NCBI RefSeq assembly: GCF_900116415.1
Contig: NZ_FPAP01000001.1
Coordinates: 1,054,001 to 1,118,000, forward strand
Origin: Chryseobacterium formosense
GTDB taxonomy: Bacteria > Bacteroidota > Bacteroidia > Flavobacteriales > Weeksellaceae
Reading direction: 5' to 3'
DNA: 64,000 nt
Shown here one piece after another: positions 35,522 through 44,824 of the stretch (the first letter of the stretch is position 1; each line of letters opens with the position of its first letter). A model generated the notes under the pieces. It was not told the origin of the DNA. It did no database searches and saw only the letters and a list, made by a program, of their open reading frames with translations. The position numbers and the translations under genes are program-made.

Positions 35522-36481
35522 ATGAAGGTTTTAGCTAACGACGGAATTTCAAAAGCCGGAGAAATTACTTTAAAAGAAGCCGGAATAGAGGTGCTCGACA
35601 ACAGGGTTGCTCAGGATCATGTTGCCAGTTTCATCAATGAAAATAATGTTGATGTTCTATTGGTAAGAAGTGCTACAAAGGTTAGGAAAGATCTGATTGA
35701 TGCTTGTCCGAATCTTAAAATCGTCGGAAGAGGCGGCATAGGAATGGATAATATTGATGTAGATTATGCGATAGATAAAGGAATTTATATCATCAATACA
35801 CCAACTGCTTCATCAAAGTCTGTAGCAGAATTGGTTTTTGCACATTTCTTTTCTTTAGCCAGATTTTTGCATGAATCAAACAGATTGATGCCATTGGAAG
35901 GAGAAACCCATTTCGATGCGATGAAAAAATCGTTCAGCAAAGCGTATGAACTTTCAGGGAAAACGTTGGGCGTGATCGGTTTCGGAAGTATTGGTCAGGA
36001 AGTCGTAAAAATGGGGATTTCTTTAGGAATGAAAGTGAAAGTTCTGACAAGAAAACCAAGAACAGAAACATTAACTTTAGAATTCTTCGATGGTCAAAAA
36101 GCCAATTTTGAAATCACATCTACCAACAATACGGATGATTTTTTAAAAGATGCTGAATTTATAAGTATTAATACTCCGCAAACCAGCGAATACATCATTG
36201 ATACGCCACAGTTTGAAAAAATGAAAGACGGTGTTTATATCGTAAATACAGCAAGAGGCGGTGTCATTAATGAAGTGACTTTACTGGATTTTATAGAATC
36301 CGGAAAAGTTGCAGGAGCAGCACTTGATGTTTTTGAAAATGAGCCTAAACCGGAGCTTATATTGTTGATGAATCCGAACCTGTCTCTTACACCACATTTA
36401 GGAGGAAATACGGTAGATGCACAAGAAAAAATCGGTGTAGAGCTTGCCCAACAAATTATTGAAATTAAAAAGAAACTATAA
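35522..36481 (+). CDS. serA: D-3-phosphoglycerate dehydrogenase (short type)
   Basis: The protein has 319 residues. GRGGIGMDNIDVDYA, the NAD-binding VIGFGSIGQEV, NTARGGVINE and the catalytic His in TPHLGGNT identify a D-isomer 2-hydroxyacid dehydrogenase. Position right after serC makes it 3-phosphoglycerate dehydrogenase. It lacks the C-terminal ACT domain of the E. coli enzyme, so serine feedback through ACT is not expected. This short form is complete, not truncated. Confidence 0.9.
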   Translation: MKVLANDGISKAGEITLKEAGIEVLDNRVAQDHVASFINENNVDVLLVRSATKVRKDLIDACPNLKIVGRGGIGMDNIDVDYAIDKGIYIINTPTASSKSVAELVFAHFFSLARFLHESNRLMPLEGETHFDAMKKSFSKAYELSGKTLGVIGFGSIGQEVVKMGISLGMKVKVLTRKPRTETLTLEFFDGQKANFEITSTNNTDDFLKDAEFISINTPQTSEYIIDTPQFEKMKDGVYIVNTARGGVINEVTLLDFIESGKVAGAALDVFENEPKPELILLMNPNLSLTPHLGGNTVDAQEKIGVELAQQIIEIKKKL

Positions 36482-36488
36482 ACTATAT

Positions 36489-37733
36489 ATGCCAGTTTTT
36501 AAACCTTTCCGCGGAATCAGACCTCATAAAGATCATGAGTCTACATTTCCTACACATCCTTTAGATAATTTCACCCAGGCTGAAATTGCTGAAAAAGCGC
36601 AAAAAGAGAAAACTTACATCAATATGATTAAACCTTATGTTGTAAGCAAATCTAAAGATGTCGACAGGAATCTGAGGAAAATTCGTTCTACGTTTGAAGA
36701 GCTTCTTGAAGAAAATGTTTTGGTTCAGGATAGTTCAGCTTATTATCTTTACGAGCAGATTTACCCGAATAAGCAGGTTTTCAGGGGACTTTTAGGTCTT
36801 GCAAGCATTGAGGATTTCTGGGCAGGAAAAATCAAGAGACATGAAAGTACCATTCCTGAAAGAAAAGAAAAGCTGGCGCATTATCTTGATAAAGTAAATC
36901 TTCAGGCAGAACCTGTTTTGCTAACTTATCAATCAAATTCAAAAATTGAATTATTGATGAATCATGAGGAGAAAAATGTTCCGATCTTCAATCACGTTGA
37001 TACGATCGGCATCAGACATAAAATCTGGAGAATTGATAACCGTTTGAAATTACAGCAGTTCAAGGAAGTGATAGACCAGATCGATTCTTTCTACATCGCT
37101 GATGGTCACCATAGAATAGGTTCCACAGCATTACACGCCAAACGTTTAAAAGATAAAAACAAAAGGCATAACGGAACAGAGGCATACAATTTCGTTTATA
37201 GCTTTATTGTTTCTAACCAATCTATCAAAATTCACGATTACAACAGAATTGTGAAAAGCATCGGTGATCTTACAACGGAAGAATTCCTGAATAGAATTGA
37301 AAAATACTTTTTAATCCACGAAAAAGGAGAAACACCTTACTACCCTTCTCAGAAATTCCATATTTCGATGTATCTGGATGGTAAATTCTATTCTCTTCAC
37401 GTAAAACACGATCTTCGTTCCCAGGAAATGTCTTTAGACAATTTAGACCACCATCTTTTAGATAAATATATTGTAAAAGATATTCTGAATATTGAAGATT
37501 CTGACAGCTCTGATGAGATTTCCTACATCAAGGGAACTTCCAATATTGAAGGAATCAATTTATTAAAAGAAAAGGTAGACAGCGGAGAAGGAAAAGTAGG
37601 TTTCGGAATTTATCCTATAAGCTTTAATGATATGATTAAAATATCTGATTTAAAGCTGAGTATGCCTCCGAAATGCACATTCATTGAGCCAAAGCTGGTT
37701 ACTGCATTATTAATGTACGATATGAAACAATAA
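36489..37733 (+). CDS. DUF1015 family protein
   Basis: The protein has 414 residues from the ATG at 36489, 7 nt after serA (a longer frame would overlap serA and lacks similarity). MPVFKPFRGIRP and the central IADGHHRIGSTALHA are hallmarks of DUF1015, a cytosolic family with a DGHHR motif like that of ParB/Srx-type nucleases or kinases. Members are often encoded beside serA/serC, so a link with serine metabolism such as serine kinase activity is plausible. I infer that from neighbourhood only. Confidence 0.85.
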   Translation: MPVFKPFRGIRPHKDHESTFPTHPLDNFTQAEIAEKAQKEKTYINMIKPYVVSKSKDVDRNLRKIRSTFEELLEENVLVQDSSAYYLYEQIYPNKQVFRGLLGLASIEDFWAGKIKRHESTIPERKEKLAHYLDKVNLQAEPVLLTYQSNSKIELLMNHEEKNVPIFNHVDTIGIRHKIWRIDNRLKLQQFKEVIDQIDSFYIADGHHRIGSTALHAKRLKDKNKRHNGTEAYNFVYSFIVSNQSIKIHDYNRIVKSIGDLTTEEFLNRIEKYFLIHEKGETPYYPSQKFHISMYLDGKFYSLHVKHDLRSQEMSLDNLDHHLLDKYIVKDILNIEDSDSSDEISYIKGTSNIEGINLLKEKVDSGEGKVGFGIYPISFNDMIKISDLKLSMPPKCTFIEPKLVTALLMYDMKQ

Positions 37734-37785
37734 TTATCTATTTTTTCTTTATTTTTATGCTCCGAAAAGAAAACGGTCAGTAAAA

Positions 37786-39186
37786 ATGAAAAAAATATTA
37801 CTTATCATACTTCCACTCTTTTTGAGTGGATTTTTATTTTCTCAGAAAAAAGCTCCGGTGAAAAAACCGAAAGTAATTCCTAAATTCAACTATCATGAAG
37901 AATTTAAGAAAATCTCTGATGAAATTTTTCTTCATGGAACAGCGTACGATAATCTTGGTGAATTAACCAAAGGAATCGGATCGCGATTCAGTGCTACACC
38001 GGGCTACGCTAAAGCAACCGAATGGGCCGAAAAAAATCTCCAAGAAGCAGGAGCTGAAAATATATGGAAACAGGAAGTAAAAGTTCCGGTTTGGATCAGA
38101 GGAAAAGAATCTTTGCAGATCAAAACTTCTTCAGGCGATTGGAAATCTATTAAAATGCTTTCATTCGGGAATTCTGAAGGAACAAAGGGAAAAGATTTAA
38201 TCGCTGATATTCTTTTGGTAAATGATGTTCAGGAGCTTGTAAACCTGAGAACCGCAGACGTAAAAGATAAAATCATTTTTGTAAACTATCCGATTGATCC
38301 TACCATTATCAATACCGTAGATTCTTATATGATTGCTGCAAAATCTAAACTTATTTCGGCTTCCGTGATTGGACAGAAAGGAGCAAAAGCTTTAATTATA
38401 AGATCATTAACAACCGCTTCGGACGACATTCCGCACGCAAAACAGGTTTATTATGAACCTGAAGACAAAACAAGAATTCCGGCAATGACCATTGGAGTCC
38501 GTTCTGCAGATGAGCTTGAAAAACTGCTGAAGAAAACACCGGTTAAGGCTAAAATCAACATGTCTGCCGAATCAAAGGGCGAAACCATTAATCATAATAT
38601 TATCGGCGAAATTCCAGGTAAAAAAGATTCAAAAGTGATTGTTCTGGGTGCGCAGCTGGATTCTTGGGATTTTGCTGAAGGCGCTCATGACGACGGAACC
38701 GGAGTTGTACAGTGTATGGAAGTTCTAAGAACGTTTAAAGCTTTAGGTTATGATAATAACCATACGCTAAGAATTGTGCTTTATGCCAACAGTGAAAACG
38801 GTGGAATGGGTCGTGAAACCTATGCTTTGCAGGCAAAAAAGAAAGAAGAAAAGCACATTTTTGCATTGGGAACCGATGCAGGAGGTTATTCTCCACGAGG
38901 TTTTTCATTGGATATGTCTCCACAAAGAAGAAAGCTGATGTTCGAATGGAAAAATTATTTTTTACCTTATGGAATTTATGATTTCGACCAGACTTATGCC
39001 ATTCAGGATATTGCACCGTTGAAAAAACTAGATGTTCCGTTGGCTGAAATGGTCGTTGATACTCAAAGATATTTTGATTATCATCACTCCGAAAAAGATA
39101 CCTTCGATAAGGTCAACAAAAGAGAATTACTTCTCGGAGCAGTTGCCATGACCCAGCTTATTTTTATGATTGATAAAAACTGGTAG
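37786..39186 (+). CDS. M28-family peptidase-like protein, probably inactive paralogue
   Basis: The protein has 466 residues with a signal peptide (SGFLFSQ). The N-terminal part and PA-like insert are followed by an M28 domain from about 270. Compared with the paralogue encoded 900 nt downstream, the first zinc ligand His is Gln290 (VLGAQLDSWD) and the general-base Glu is Ser336 (YANSENGG). The bridging Asp in AHDDG, the second Glu (337), Asp in GTDAGG and the C-terminal His in DYHHSEKDT remain. Proteolysis is therefore unlikely, and a binding or regulatory role is possible. The frame is intact, so it is not a decaying gene. Confidence 0.82.
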   Translation: MKKILLIILPLFLSGFLFSQKKAPVKKPKVIPKFNYHEEFKKISDEIFLHGTAYDNLGELTKGIGSRFSATPGYAKATEWAEKNLQEAGAENIWKQEVKVPVWIRGKESLQIKTSSGDWKSIKMLSFGNSEGTKGKDLIADILLVNDVQELVNLRTADVKDKIIFVNYPIDPTIINTVDSYMIAAKSKLISASVIGQKGAKALIIRSLTTASDDIPHAKQVYYEPEDKTRIPAMTIGVRSADELEKLLKKTPVKAKINMSAESKGETINHNIIGEIPGKKDSKVIVLGAQLDSWDFAEGAHDDGTGVVQCMEVLRTFKALGYDNNHTLRIVLYANSENGGMGRETYALQAKKKEEKHIFALGTDAGGYSPRGFSLDMSPQRRKLMFEWKNYFLPYGIYDFDQTYAIQDIAPLKKLDVPLAEMVVDTQRYFDYHHSEKDTFDKVNKRELLLGAVAMTQLIFMIDKNW

Positions 39187-39214
39187 ACCTTTAAATTTAA
39201 TTTATAAAAAACTA

Positions 39215-39625
39215 ATGAGTATTAACAAAACTCTTTCAGAAGAAAATACACAACCTGTTCATCCGAATTACAAAAAATCTGCCGAACTCCTTTATATCTC
39301 AGGATTTTTAGGCATTGGCAACCTGATCTGGAAATATGATACTTTAGAAAATGAACTGCAAATTTTCATAGCAATTATTGTTCTGGCATTTGGTTTCGTG
39401 CTTGCGTATGTCACCAGTAAAGGGATTGAATGGTTTAAATATATTTTACTTGCTCTTTTCGCATTCGGTCTTATCAGTATTCCGTTTATTATTTCGGATA
39501 TTTTAAATGAGCCTGTGGTCGGAATTATTAATATCGTACAAACGATTCTTCAAATATATGCACTGGTATTATTATTTAAAATTCCAAAAACTATAAACCC
39601 CAACCAATCTGATCAGAAAAATTAA
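39215..39625 (+). CDS. Small membrane protein with four predicted helices
   Basis: The protein has 136 residues from the ATG at 39215 (upstream codons overlap the peptidase gene and are not convincing). A polar 25-residue N-terminus is followed by about four hydrophobic segments (GFLGIGNLIW, FIAIIVLAFGFVLAYV, YILLALFAFGLISIPFII, GIINIVQTILQIYALVLLF). Family not recognised. It lies between two peptidase paralogues and 1 nt from the next gene, so it is probably in the same operon. Confidence 0.65.
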   Translation: MSINKTLSEENTQPVHPNYKKSAELLYISGFLGIGNLIWKYDTLENELQIFIAIIVLAFGFVLAYVTSKGIEWFKYILLALFAFGLISIPFIISDILNEPVVGIINIVQTILQIYALVLLFKIPKTINPNQSDQKN

Positions 39626-39626
39626 T

Positions 39627-40091
39627 ATGGAAATCAAACAATTAAATTTAAACCCGGAACAGATCAATAACGATAAAGTAAAAAATCTGTACGATCAGAT
39701 GCAGCAATTGATTGAAAAACTTAATATTAAAAAGCTTCCATCAGAAATTGTACAATTTATCAATCAACAGATTGAAGATATTAATTCAACAACTCTGACA
39801 GGTTTTCAGCTTTATAAATTTCTAAAAAAAATACAGACTGCTATTATCAAAAAACTAGAAGCTGATCATAAAATAGTTCCTAAAAATTATTACAGAAACC
39901 TTTGGACAGCCGTCGGAATGTCGGCTTTCGGATTGCCTTTAGGTGTAGTTTTCGGTTTGAGCATGGGAAATATTGGTTTAATGGCATTGGGTTTACCCAT
40001 TGGTTTGGCAGTTGGTGTTGGAGTAGGAACTTCAATGGACAAAAAAGCTTTGGCAGAAGGAAGACAAATCGATATGGAATTAAAATTTTAA
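39627..40091 (+). CDS. Hypothetical protein with glycine-rich hydrophobic hairpin
   Basis: The protein has 154 residues. The first 95 are charged and helical. The C-terminal part has a small Gly/Leu-rich double segment (AVGMSAFGLPLGVVFGLSMG and LMALGLPIGLAVGVGVG) that may insert in the membrane as a hairpin. No homologue recognised. It starts 1 nt after the membrane protein gene and ends 19 nt before the active M28 gene. Confidence 0.65.
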   Translation: MEIKQLNLNPEQINNDKVKNLYDQMQQLIEKLNIKKLPSEIVQFINQQIEDINSTTLTGFQLYKFLKKIQTAIIKKLEADHKIVPKNYYRNLWTAVGMSAFGLPLGVVFGLSMGNIGLMALGLPIGLAVGVGVGTSMDKKALAEGRQIDMELKF

Positions 40092-40110
40092 TGAAATCAC
40101 AGAAAATTCA

Positions 40111-41469
40111 ATGAAAAATATAATTTCAACCGCTATCCTATTCTTCGGTTTCACTGCTTTCGGACAGACTAAAGAAGATTCAATTCAATTCAGCAGAATT
40201 TCTATTGAAATTTTAAATAAAGGAAAGTCGTACAACGAATTAAGAGATTTAACTAAAAACATAGGTCATCGACTAAGCGGCTCAGAGGCTTACGAAAAAT
40301 CGGTAAAATGGGCCGAACAAAAATTAAAAGAAGCCGGAGCCGATAAAGTGTGGCTTCAGGAAGTCATGATTCCGGTTTGGGAACGAGGAAAAGAATCTTT
40401 AAAAATAAAAGCCGGAAACGGAAAATGGATTTCTCTGAAAATGCTTTCTTTAGGCAATTCTGAAGGCACAAAAGGAAAAGATATTTCAGGAGATATTATC
40501 ATGGTGAAATCTTTAGCGGAATACAACAAACTTACTCCTGATCAGGTAAAAGATAAGATTGTTTTCTTCAATTATCCTTTCAGTCAGTCTTACGTTCAGA
40601 CTTTTCATGCCTACAGCGATGCAGCTGTTTATCGCTCTACTGCTGCATCATTAACGTCAAAAAAAGGTGGGAAATTTGCGATTGTACGATCACTTTCGTC
40701 TGCATTTGATGATGTTCCGCACACAGGAGCGATGCGTTACGATAAAGATATTGAAAAAATCCCTGCCGTTGCCATCGGAAATACTACTGCAGATGAACTG
40801 GAAAGTCTTTTAAAATCACAGAAAATTATCGCTAAACTCAATTCCAACTGTGGTATGAAAGGTGAGAAACTCTCCCACTCTGTTATCGGGGAAATCACAG
40901 GTCACAAAGATAGAAGTGTGATTGTTGTAGGCGGACATTTAGATTCATGGGATGTAGGCGAAGGAGCTCATGACGACGGAGCAGGAATTGTACAGAGCAT
41001 CGAAGTTTTGAGAACTTTTAAAAATTTAGGGATTAAAAATAATCACACGATAAGAGTCGTCTGTTTTGCCAATGAAGAAAACGGTGTAAAAGGCGGTCAG
41101 CAATACGGAAAAATAGTAAAAGATAGCAACGAAAAGCACCTTTTTGCCTTAGAATCTGACGCGGGAGGATTTTCACCACGAGGAATTGCTCTGGAAATGG
41201 ATGAGGCTAAAATCAATCAGATCAAAAGCTGGTCTTCCTTATTTTTACCTTACGGAGCTTATGATTTTGGAGGAAGATATTCAGGAACCGACATATATCC
41301 TTTGAAAGATATGGGAGTTCCTACCGCAGAGCTGGCTCCGGATTCTCAGAGGTATTTTGATATTCACCACACCGAAGAAGATACTTTTGAAAAAGTAAAC
41401 CGCAGAGAATTGTTGTTGGGAGCAACGATCATGACGCAGATGATTTATATGATTGATAAAAACTGGTAA
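40111..41469 (+). CDS. M28-family zinc aminopeptidase, secreted
   Basis: The protein has 452 residues with a signal peptide (FTAFGQ). All M28 site residues are present: His276 in VGGHLDSWD, Asp288 in AHDDGAG, Glu322-Glu323 in ANEENG, Asp in ESDAGG and His in IHHTEEDT. It should remove N-terminal amino acids or cut small peptides with two zinc ions in the periplasm or outside. It forms an operon-like set with two small genes and the upstream degenerate paralogue. It ends at a hairpin. Confidence 0.92.
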   Translation: MKNIISTAILFFGFTAFGQTKEDSIQFSRISIEILNKGKSYNELRDLTKNIGHRLSGSEAYEKSVKWAEQKLKEAGADKVWLQEVMIPVWERGKESLKIKAGNGKWISLKMLSLGNSEGTKGKDISGDIIMVKSLAEYNKLTPDQVKDKIVFFNYPFSQSYVQTFHAYSDAAVYRSTAASLTSKKGGKFAIVRSLSSAFDDVPHTGAMRYDKDIEKIPAVAIGNTTADELESLLKSQKIIAKLNSNCGMKGEKLSHSVIGEITGHKDRSVIVVGGHLDSWDVGEGAHDDGAGIVQSIEVLRTFKNLGIKNNHTIRVVCFANEENGVKGGQQYGKIVKDSNEKHLFALESDAGGFSPRGIALEMDEAKINQIKSWSSLFLPYGAYDFGGRYSGTDIYPLKDMGVPTAELAPDSQRYFDIHHTEEDTFEKVNRRELLLGATIMTQMIYMIDKNW

Positions 41470-41504
41470 ATATAAAGTCATCGATTTGAGGACTTTATAT
41501 TATA
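41470..41504. terminator. Hairpin between convergent genes
   Basis: ATATAAAGTC (41470-41479) and GACTTTATAT (41491-41500) form a perfect 10-bp stem with an 11-nt loop between convergent genes. T tracts are weak. Confidence 0.6.
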
Positions 41505-41510
41505 TTAAAA

Positions 41511-42677
41511 TTATTTTAAATATTCTTTTTTAGCAATAACAAAATTTAAAACTTTCCCTTCTCTTTTTATTTTAATATTGATAACATTAACATCTTTCTC
41601 AATTCGGTTCAGCAAATATGTGCAAACCGTTTCGTTGGTCAGATTTTCGAGACTTATGTGATTGATGCTTAAAATCTCATCATCAAATTTTAAAGGAAAA
41701 TCTTTATCATTAAATAATAAAACCACTTTCGCTTTATTGTCGATAAATCGATATCCAAAACCAAATGATTCTAGTTTAGGCTCATCTTCTTTAATTTGAT
41801 GAAGGTAGATCTTACTATTTTTCCAATCCAGAATATAACTAAATTTTTTGAGAAATTCATTTCCCAGCAAGCTTGTAGATCCGGTAACGATAAGCTGGTT
41901 GCCGAATTTCTTTTGATCGATCATAATTTCGCCTGTCTTGAAATGATATGAAACCTGTGGTTTTCCTGCTCCGAAAGCACCTATAGAAGCAATTCCGTAC
42001 GTTTCAACAAACTTCACATTACCTTTTTTCGGATCGAAATATTTATCTAAGATTTTCATGGAACCTGTAAAGCCGGTATCAAAAGTCATCTCTATTTTTT
42101 TATCTAAAATTTTAGCTTCAATGATAGGTGTTTTCTGCATTTTGGGATCAAAAGAAAATATGGTTTCGTACCCTTCGATCGAGAAATTGGTAAGATTTTG
42201 GGTTGCTTCCAGATTATTTTCAGAATAATTGATTCTCCAGAAAAGCTTTGCCATTTGATTGGCTCCGATAATTCCGTCGATTTTTATACAGCCGAATTCT
42301 GTCCCTTGCAAATCCATCACAACTGTCCCGATATTTTTGAAGATGATATTATCAATTTTCATTTCAGGGATTTCGGTAAAAATCTGTTTTTGCTTATTTT
42401 TCTGTGAATCTGAAACTTTGCTGGTATGTTTTTCTTTCAGTTTTAATTGATTAAAAATTGCGAAAGAAATAACTGTAGGTGCTCCTGTGTCAAACAAAAA
42501 CTGATACATTTTACCATCTATTTCTACTTTTACAAGAGGTAATTCATATTCAAAATTCAAATTAACTTTTTCCACAGGATTTTTTAATACTGCTTCTCCA
42601 GTTTCAAAAAATTTCTTTCCTTGAGCAGAAATTGTAATGGTAAGAAATACGTAAGCAAAAAGTGAAATTTTCTTCAT
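41511..42677 (-). CDS. Secreted retropepsin-like aspartyl protease with PDZ-like end
   Basis: The protein has 388 residues with a signal peptide (TITISAQ). Two DTG active-site motifs, Asp63 (FDTGAPT) and Asp200 (FDTGFTGS), belong to two pepsin-like lobes within one chain. LLGNEFLKKFSYILDW matches the conserved end of the family. Residues about 300-385 resemble a PDZ module (DDEILSINHISLENLT). Such two-lobed aspartyl proteases with PDZ domains are common in Bacteroidota but mostly uncharacterised. It is monocistronic and convergent with the M28 operon. Confidence 0.82.
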   Translation of the reverse strand: MKKISLFAYVFLTITISAQGKKFFETGEAVLKNPVEKVNLNFEYELPLVKVEIDGKMYQFLFDTGAPTVISFAIFNQLKLKEKHTSKVSDSQKNKQKQIFTEIPEMKIDNIIFKNIGTVVMDLQGTEFGCIKIDGIIGANQMAKLFWRINYSENNLEATQNLTNFSIEGYETIFSFDPKMQKTPIIEAKILDKKIEMTFDTGFTGSMKILDKYFDPKKGNVKFVETYGIASIGAFGAGKPQVSYHFKTGEIMIDQKKFGNQLIVTGSTSLLGNEFLKKFSYILDWKNSKIYLHQIKEDEPKLESFGFGYRFIDNKAKVVLLFNDKDFPLKFDDEILSINHISLENLTNETVCTYLLNRIEKDVNVINIKIKREGKVLNFVIAKKEYLK

Positions 42678-42841
42678 GAATAATTTTTGATAAAAATAGT
42701 GTTTTGAAATTAGTAATGTGAATTAATGATGAGTGATTTCAAGAAAATTCATCTTTAAGAAAGCTTAAAACCAAATTATGGTTTTCCGTAATATTTTTTT
42801 CAATCATTTGTGTATTATTGTATATCAAAAAACTAATAACC

Positions 42842-44524
42842 ATGGAAATTATTTTAATTGTTATTTTAATCATTTTAGTGATTTATTTTTATGCTAAATC
42901 ACAAAAATTAAATAATGAAATCAAAACCAAAGATTCAAAAATCACTGAACTATCAAAAGATATAGCGCAACATCAAGCTGAAAATAATTTATTAAAAAAT
43001 AAGCTTCAATCAACCCAAACAGAATTTTCAGAACTTCAAATTAATAATCGTGATCTAAAAGATAAAATTGCAGAATTAAGTAAATATCAAAATATAATTG
43101 ATGTAAAAGTAGAATGCGAATATTTGTTGAAAAAAGCTCATAAAGATTACGAGAAACTCCGAGAAAAAGGAAATCAGGAATTATTTGATGCTCAGGAAAA
43201 TGCAAAAGAATCACGCCGAAATATTAAAGAACTCATAGAAAATAAAAAACGTGAAATTGAGCTTCTCTACGAAAATGCAGTAAGAGAATCAAAAAGAATT
43301 ATCGAAAATGCAGAAAACAGAGCAGAAACCATTGGCGGTGATGCTTACAGAAGTTTGAGAGAAGCCAATGAAATTGCAGACAGAATTCAGGCAATGCAAA
43401 ATGTAATTAAAGGTTATGGAAATGAATATCTTGTACCGAGCTATACGCTCTTAGACCAGCTTGCAGAAGATTTTAGTCATAAAGAAGCGGGAGAAAATCT
43501 TAAAAAACTTCGCCAAAACAATAAACTGATGATTGTGAACCGACAAGCCGGAATCTGCGAATATATGGATGAAGAAAGACAAAAAACTGCTGTGGATTTT
43601 GTGATTGATGCTTACAACGGTAAAGTTGATTCTATTTTAGCAACAGTAAGAAAAGACAATTATGGCATCTTGAAACAGAAAATAGAAGATGCTTTTCAGT
43701 TGGTTAATTTTAACGGAAAAGCGTTTAGAAATGCAAGAATATCAGAAGTTTATCATCAGGCGAGATTAGAAGAATTAAAATGGGCAGTCGTTGCACAAGA
43801 ATTGCGTGCAATGGAACTTGAAGAACAGAGACAAATCCGCGAACAGATTCGTGAAGAGGAAAAAGCCCGAAAAGAGTTTGAAAAAGCAATAAAAGAAGCC
43901 GAAAAAGAAGAACAAACTTTAAAAAGACTCATTGAAAAAGCAGAAGCACAAGTTTCAAGAGCTAATGAAGAGCAGAAAGCAATTTTCCAACAAAAACTGG
44001 AAGAACTCCAGGGAAAACTCGAAGCGGCAGAAGAAAAAAATCAAAGAGCCATATCAATGGCTCAGCAAACAAAAACCGGAAATGTGTATGTGATTTCAAA
44101 CATCGGTTCGTTTGGAGAGCATGTTTATAAAATAGGAATGACGAGACGTTTAGAGCCTTTAGACCGAGTTCGTGAATTAGGAGATGCAAGTGTACCGTTT
44201 GAATTTGACGTTCATGCAATGATATACTCCGATGATGCGCCTGCCCTAGAAAGACAACTTCATAAAAAATTTCTTAAAGATCAGCTCAATAAAATAAATC
44301 CTCGGAAAGAATTTTTCAGATTGGACATTAATGATTTAAAGCATCATCTTGAGTTAATCGGAATCAATTGTAAATGGACACTTTTAGCAGAGGCAAAACA
44401 ATACAGAGAAAGCCTTAAACTTGAAAAAGAAATGAAAACGGACAAAACTCTTGAGGCAGAATGGGAACGTTATCAGGAAATCGTTGACCCAGTAACTTAT
44501 AATGAAGTGATTGAAGAAGTTTAA
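42842..44524 (+). CDS. Membrane-anchored coiled-coil protein with DUF4041 and GIY-YIG-like (T5orf172) domains
   Basis: The protein has 560 residues from the ATG at 42842. It begins with one membrane helix (IILIVILIILVIYFYA) and a long coiled coil (about 20-170). A DUF4041-like region follows (about 175-330), then a second charged coiled coil (330-420). The C-terminal T5orf172 domain carries a variant GIY-YIG signature: VYVISN, YKIGMTR, DRVRELG, and a Glu in ALERQLHKKF. This architecture occurs in phages and bacteria. DNA cleavage is possible but unproven. It is the last gene before the tRNA-Ser integration site. The start at 42842 is chosen because the upstream frame begins with TTG. Confidence 0.8.
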   Translation: MEIILIVILIILVIYFYAKSQKLNNEIKTKDSKITELSKDIAQHQAENNLLKNKLQSTQTEFSELQINNRDLKDKIAELSKYQNIIDVKVECEYLLKKAHKDYEKLREKGNQELFDAQENAKESRRNIKELIENKKREIELLYENAVRESKRIIENAENRAETIGGDAYRSLREANEIADRIQAMQNVIKGYGNEYLVPSYTLLDQLAEDFSHKEAGENLKKLRQNNKLMIVNRQAGICEYMDEERQKTAVDFVIDAYNGKVDSILATVRKDNYGILKQKIEDAFQLVNFNGKAFRNARISEVYHQARLEELKWAVVAQELRAMELEEQRQIREQIREEEKARKEFEKAIKEAEKEEQTLKRLIEKAEAQVSRANEEQKAIFQQKLEELQGKLEAAEEKNQRAISMAQQTKTGNVYVISNIGSFGEHVYKIGMTRRLEPLDRVRELGDASVPFEFDVHAMIYSDDAPALERQLHKKFLKDQLNKINPRKEFFRLDINDLKHHLELIGINCKWTLLAEAKQYRESLKLEKEMKTDKTLEAEWERYQEIVDPVTYNEVIEEV

Positions 44525-44585
44525 AATTTAAATCTCTCATTCTTCGATTAATAGGATCAAATCTTAAACAATTTTCAATTTTCTC

Positions 44586-44616
44586 TTTGCCATAACAAAA
44601 AAACATCCTATATTTG
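44586..44616 (+). promoter_or_regulatory. Consensus promoter of tRNA-Ser
   Basis: TTTG (44586-44589), exactly 19 nt, then TATATTTG (44609-44616). This is the best match to the Bacteroidota housekeeping promoter in the window, about 32 nt upstream of the tRNA. Confidence 0.85.
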
Positions 44617-44648
44617 CACCACTGAAAACGAGAAATCGTAGTAAATAA

Positions 44649-44736
44649 GGAGAGTTGGCAGAGTGGTCGATTGCGGCAGTCTTGAAAACTGTTGACTGTA
44701 ACAGGTCCGGGGGTTCGAATCCCTCACTCTCCGCCA
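44649..44736 (+). tRNA. tRNA-Ser (anticodon TGA)
   Basis: The 88 nt include an encoded CCA. The acceptor arms GGAGAGT and ACTCTCC pair. The anticodon loop is CTTGAAA within a CAGT/ACTG stem. A long variable arm is present, as required for tRNA-Ser, and the T loop contains TTCGAAT. The TGA anticodon reads UCA and other UCN codons. The 3' end abuts the integrase region and is the likely attachment site of the mobile element. Confidence 0.95.
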
Positions 44737-44758
44737 GTTGGGAAACCAAAATAAGCTA

Positions 44759-44796
44759 AAACGCTGTAAACATCAATGTTTACAGCGTTTTTTGTT
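44759..44796 (+). terminator. Strong intrinsic terminator after tRNA-Ser
   Basis: AAACGCTGTAAACAT (44759-44773) and its exact reverse complement (44776-44790) with a 2-nt spacer, followed by TTT and TTGTTTT. It stops the tRNA transcript before the integrase. Confidence 0.9.
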
Positions 44797-44824
44797 TTGC
44801 GCTAGTATCAAAGAAAATCAAAAA

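Noticed and set aside
35522-36481. SerA looked truncated compared with the E. coli enzyme
   Set aside because: The catalytic and NAD-binding parts are complete and the next gene starts 7 nt later. The missing ACT domain is normal for the short family.
39902-40114. A plus-strand frame of 70 codons rich in Phe, Trp and Arg
   Set aside because: It lies inside the 39627-40091 gene in another frame and lacks a plausible start or protein-like composition.
44564-44749. A minus-strand frame across the tRNA-Ser gene, with a SEGFEPPD-like stretch
   Set aside because: This peptide is a familiar artefact of translating tRNA-Ser in reverse. The tRNA explains the sequence.
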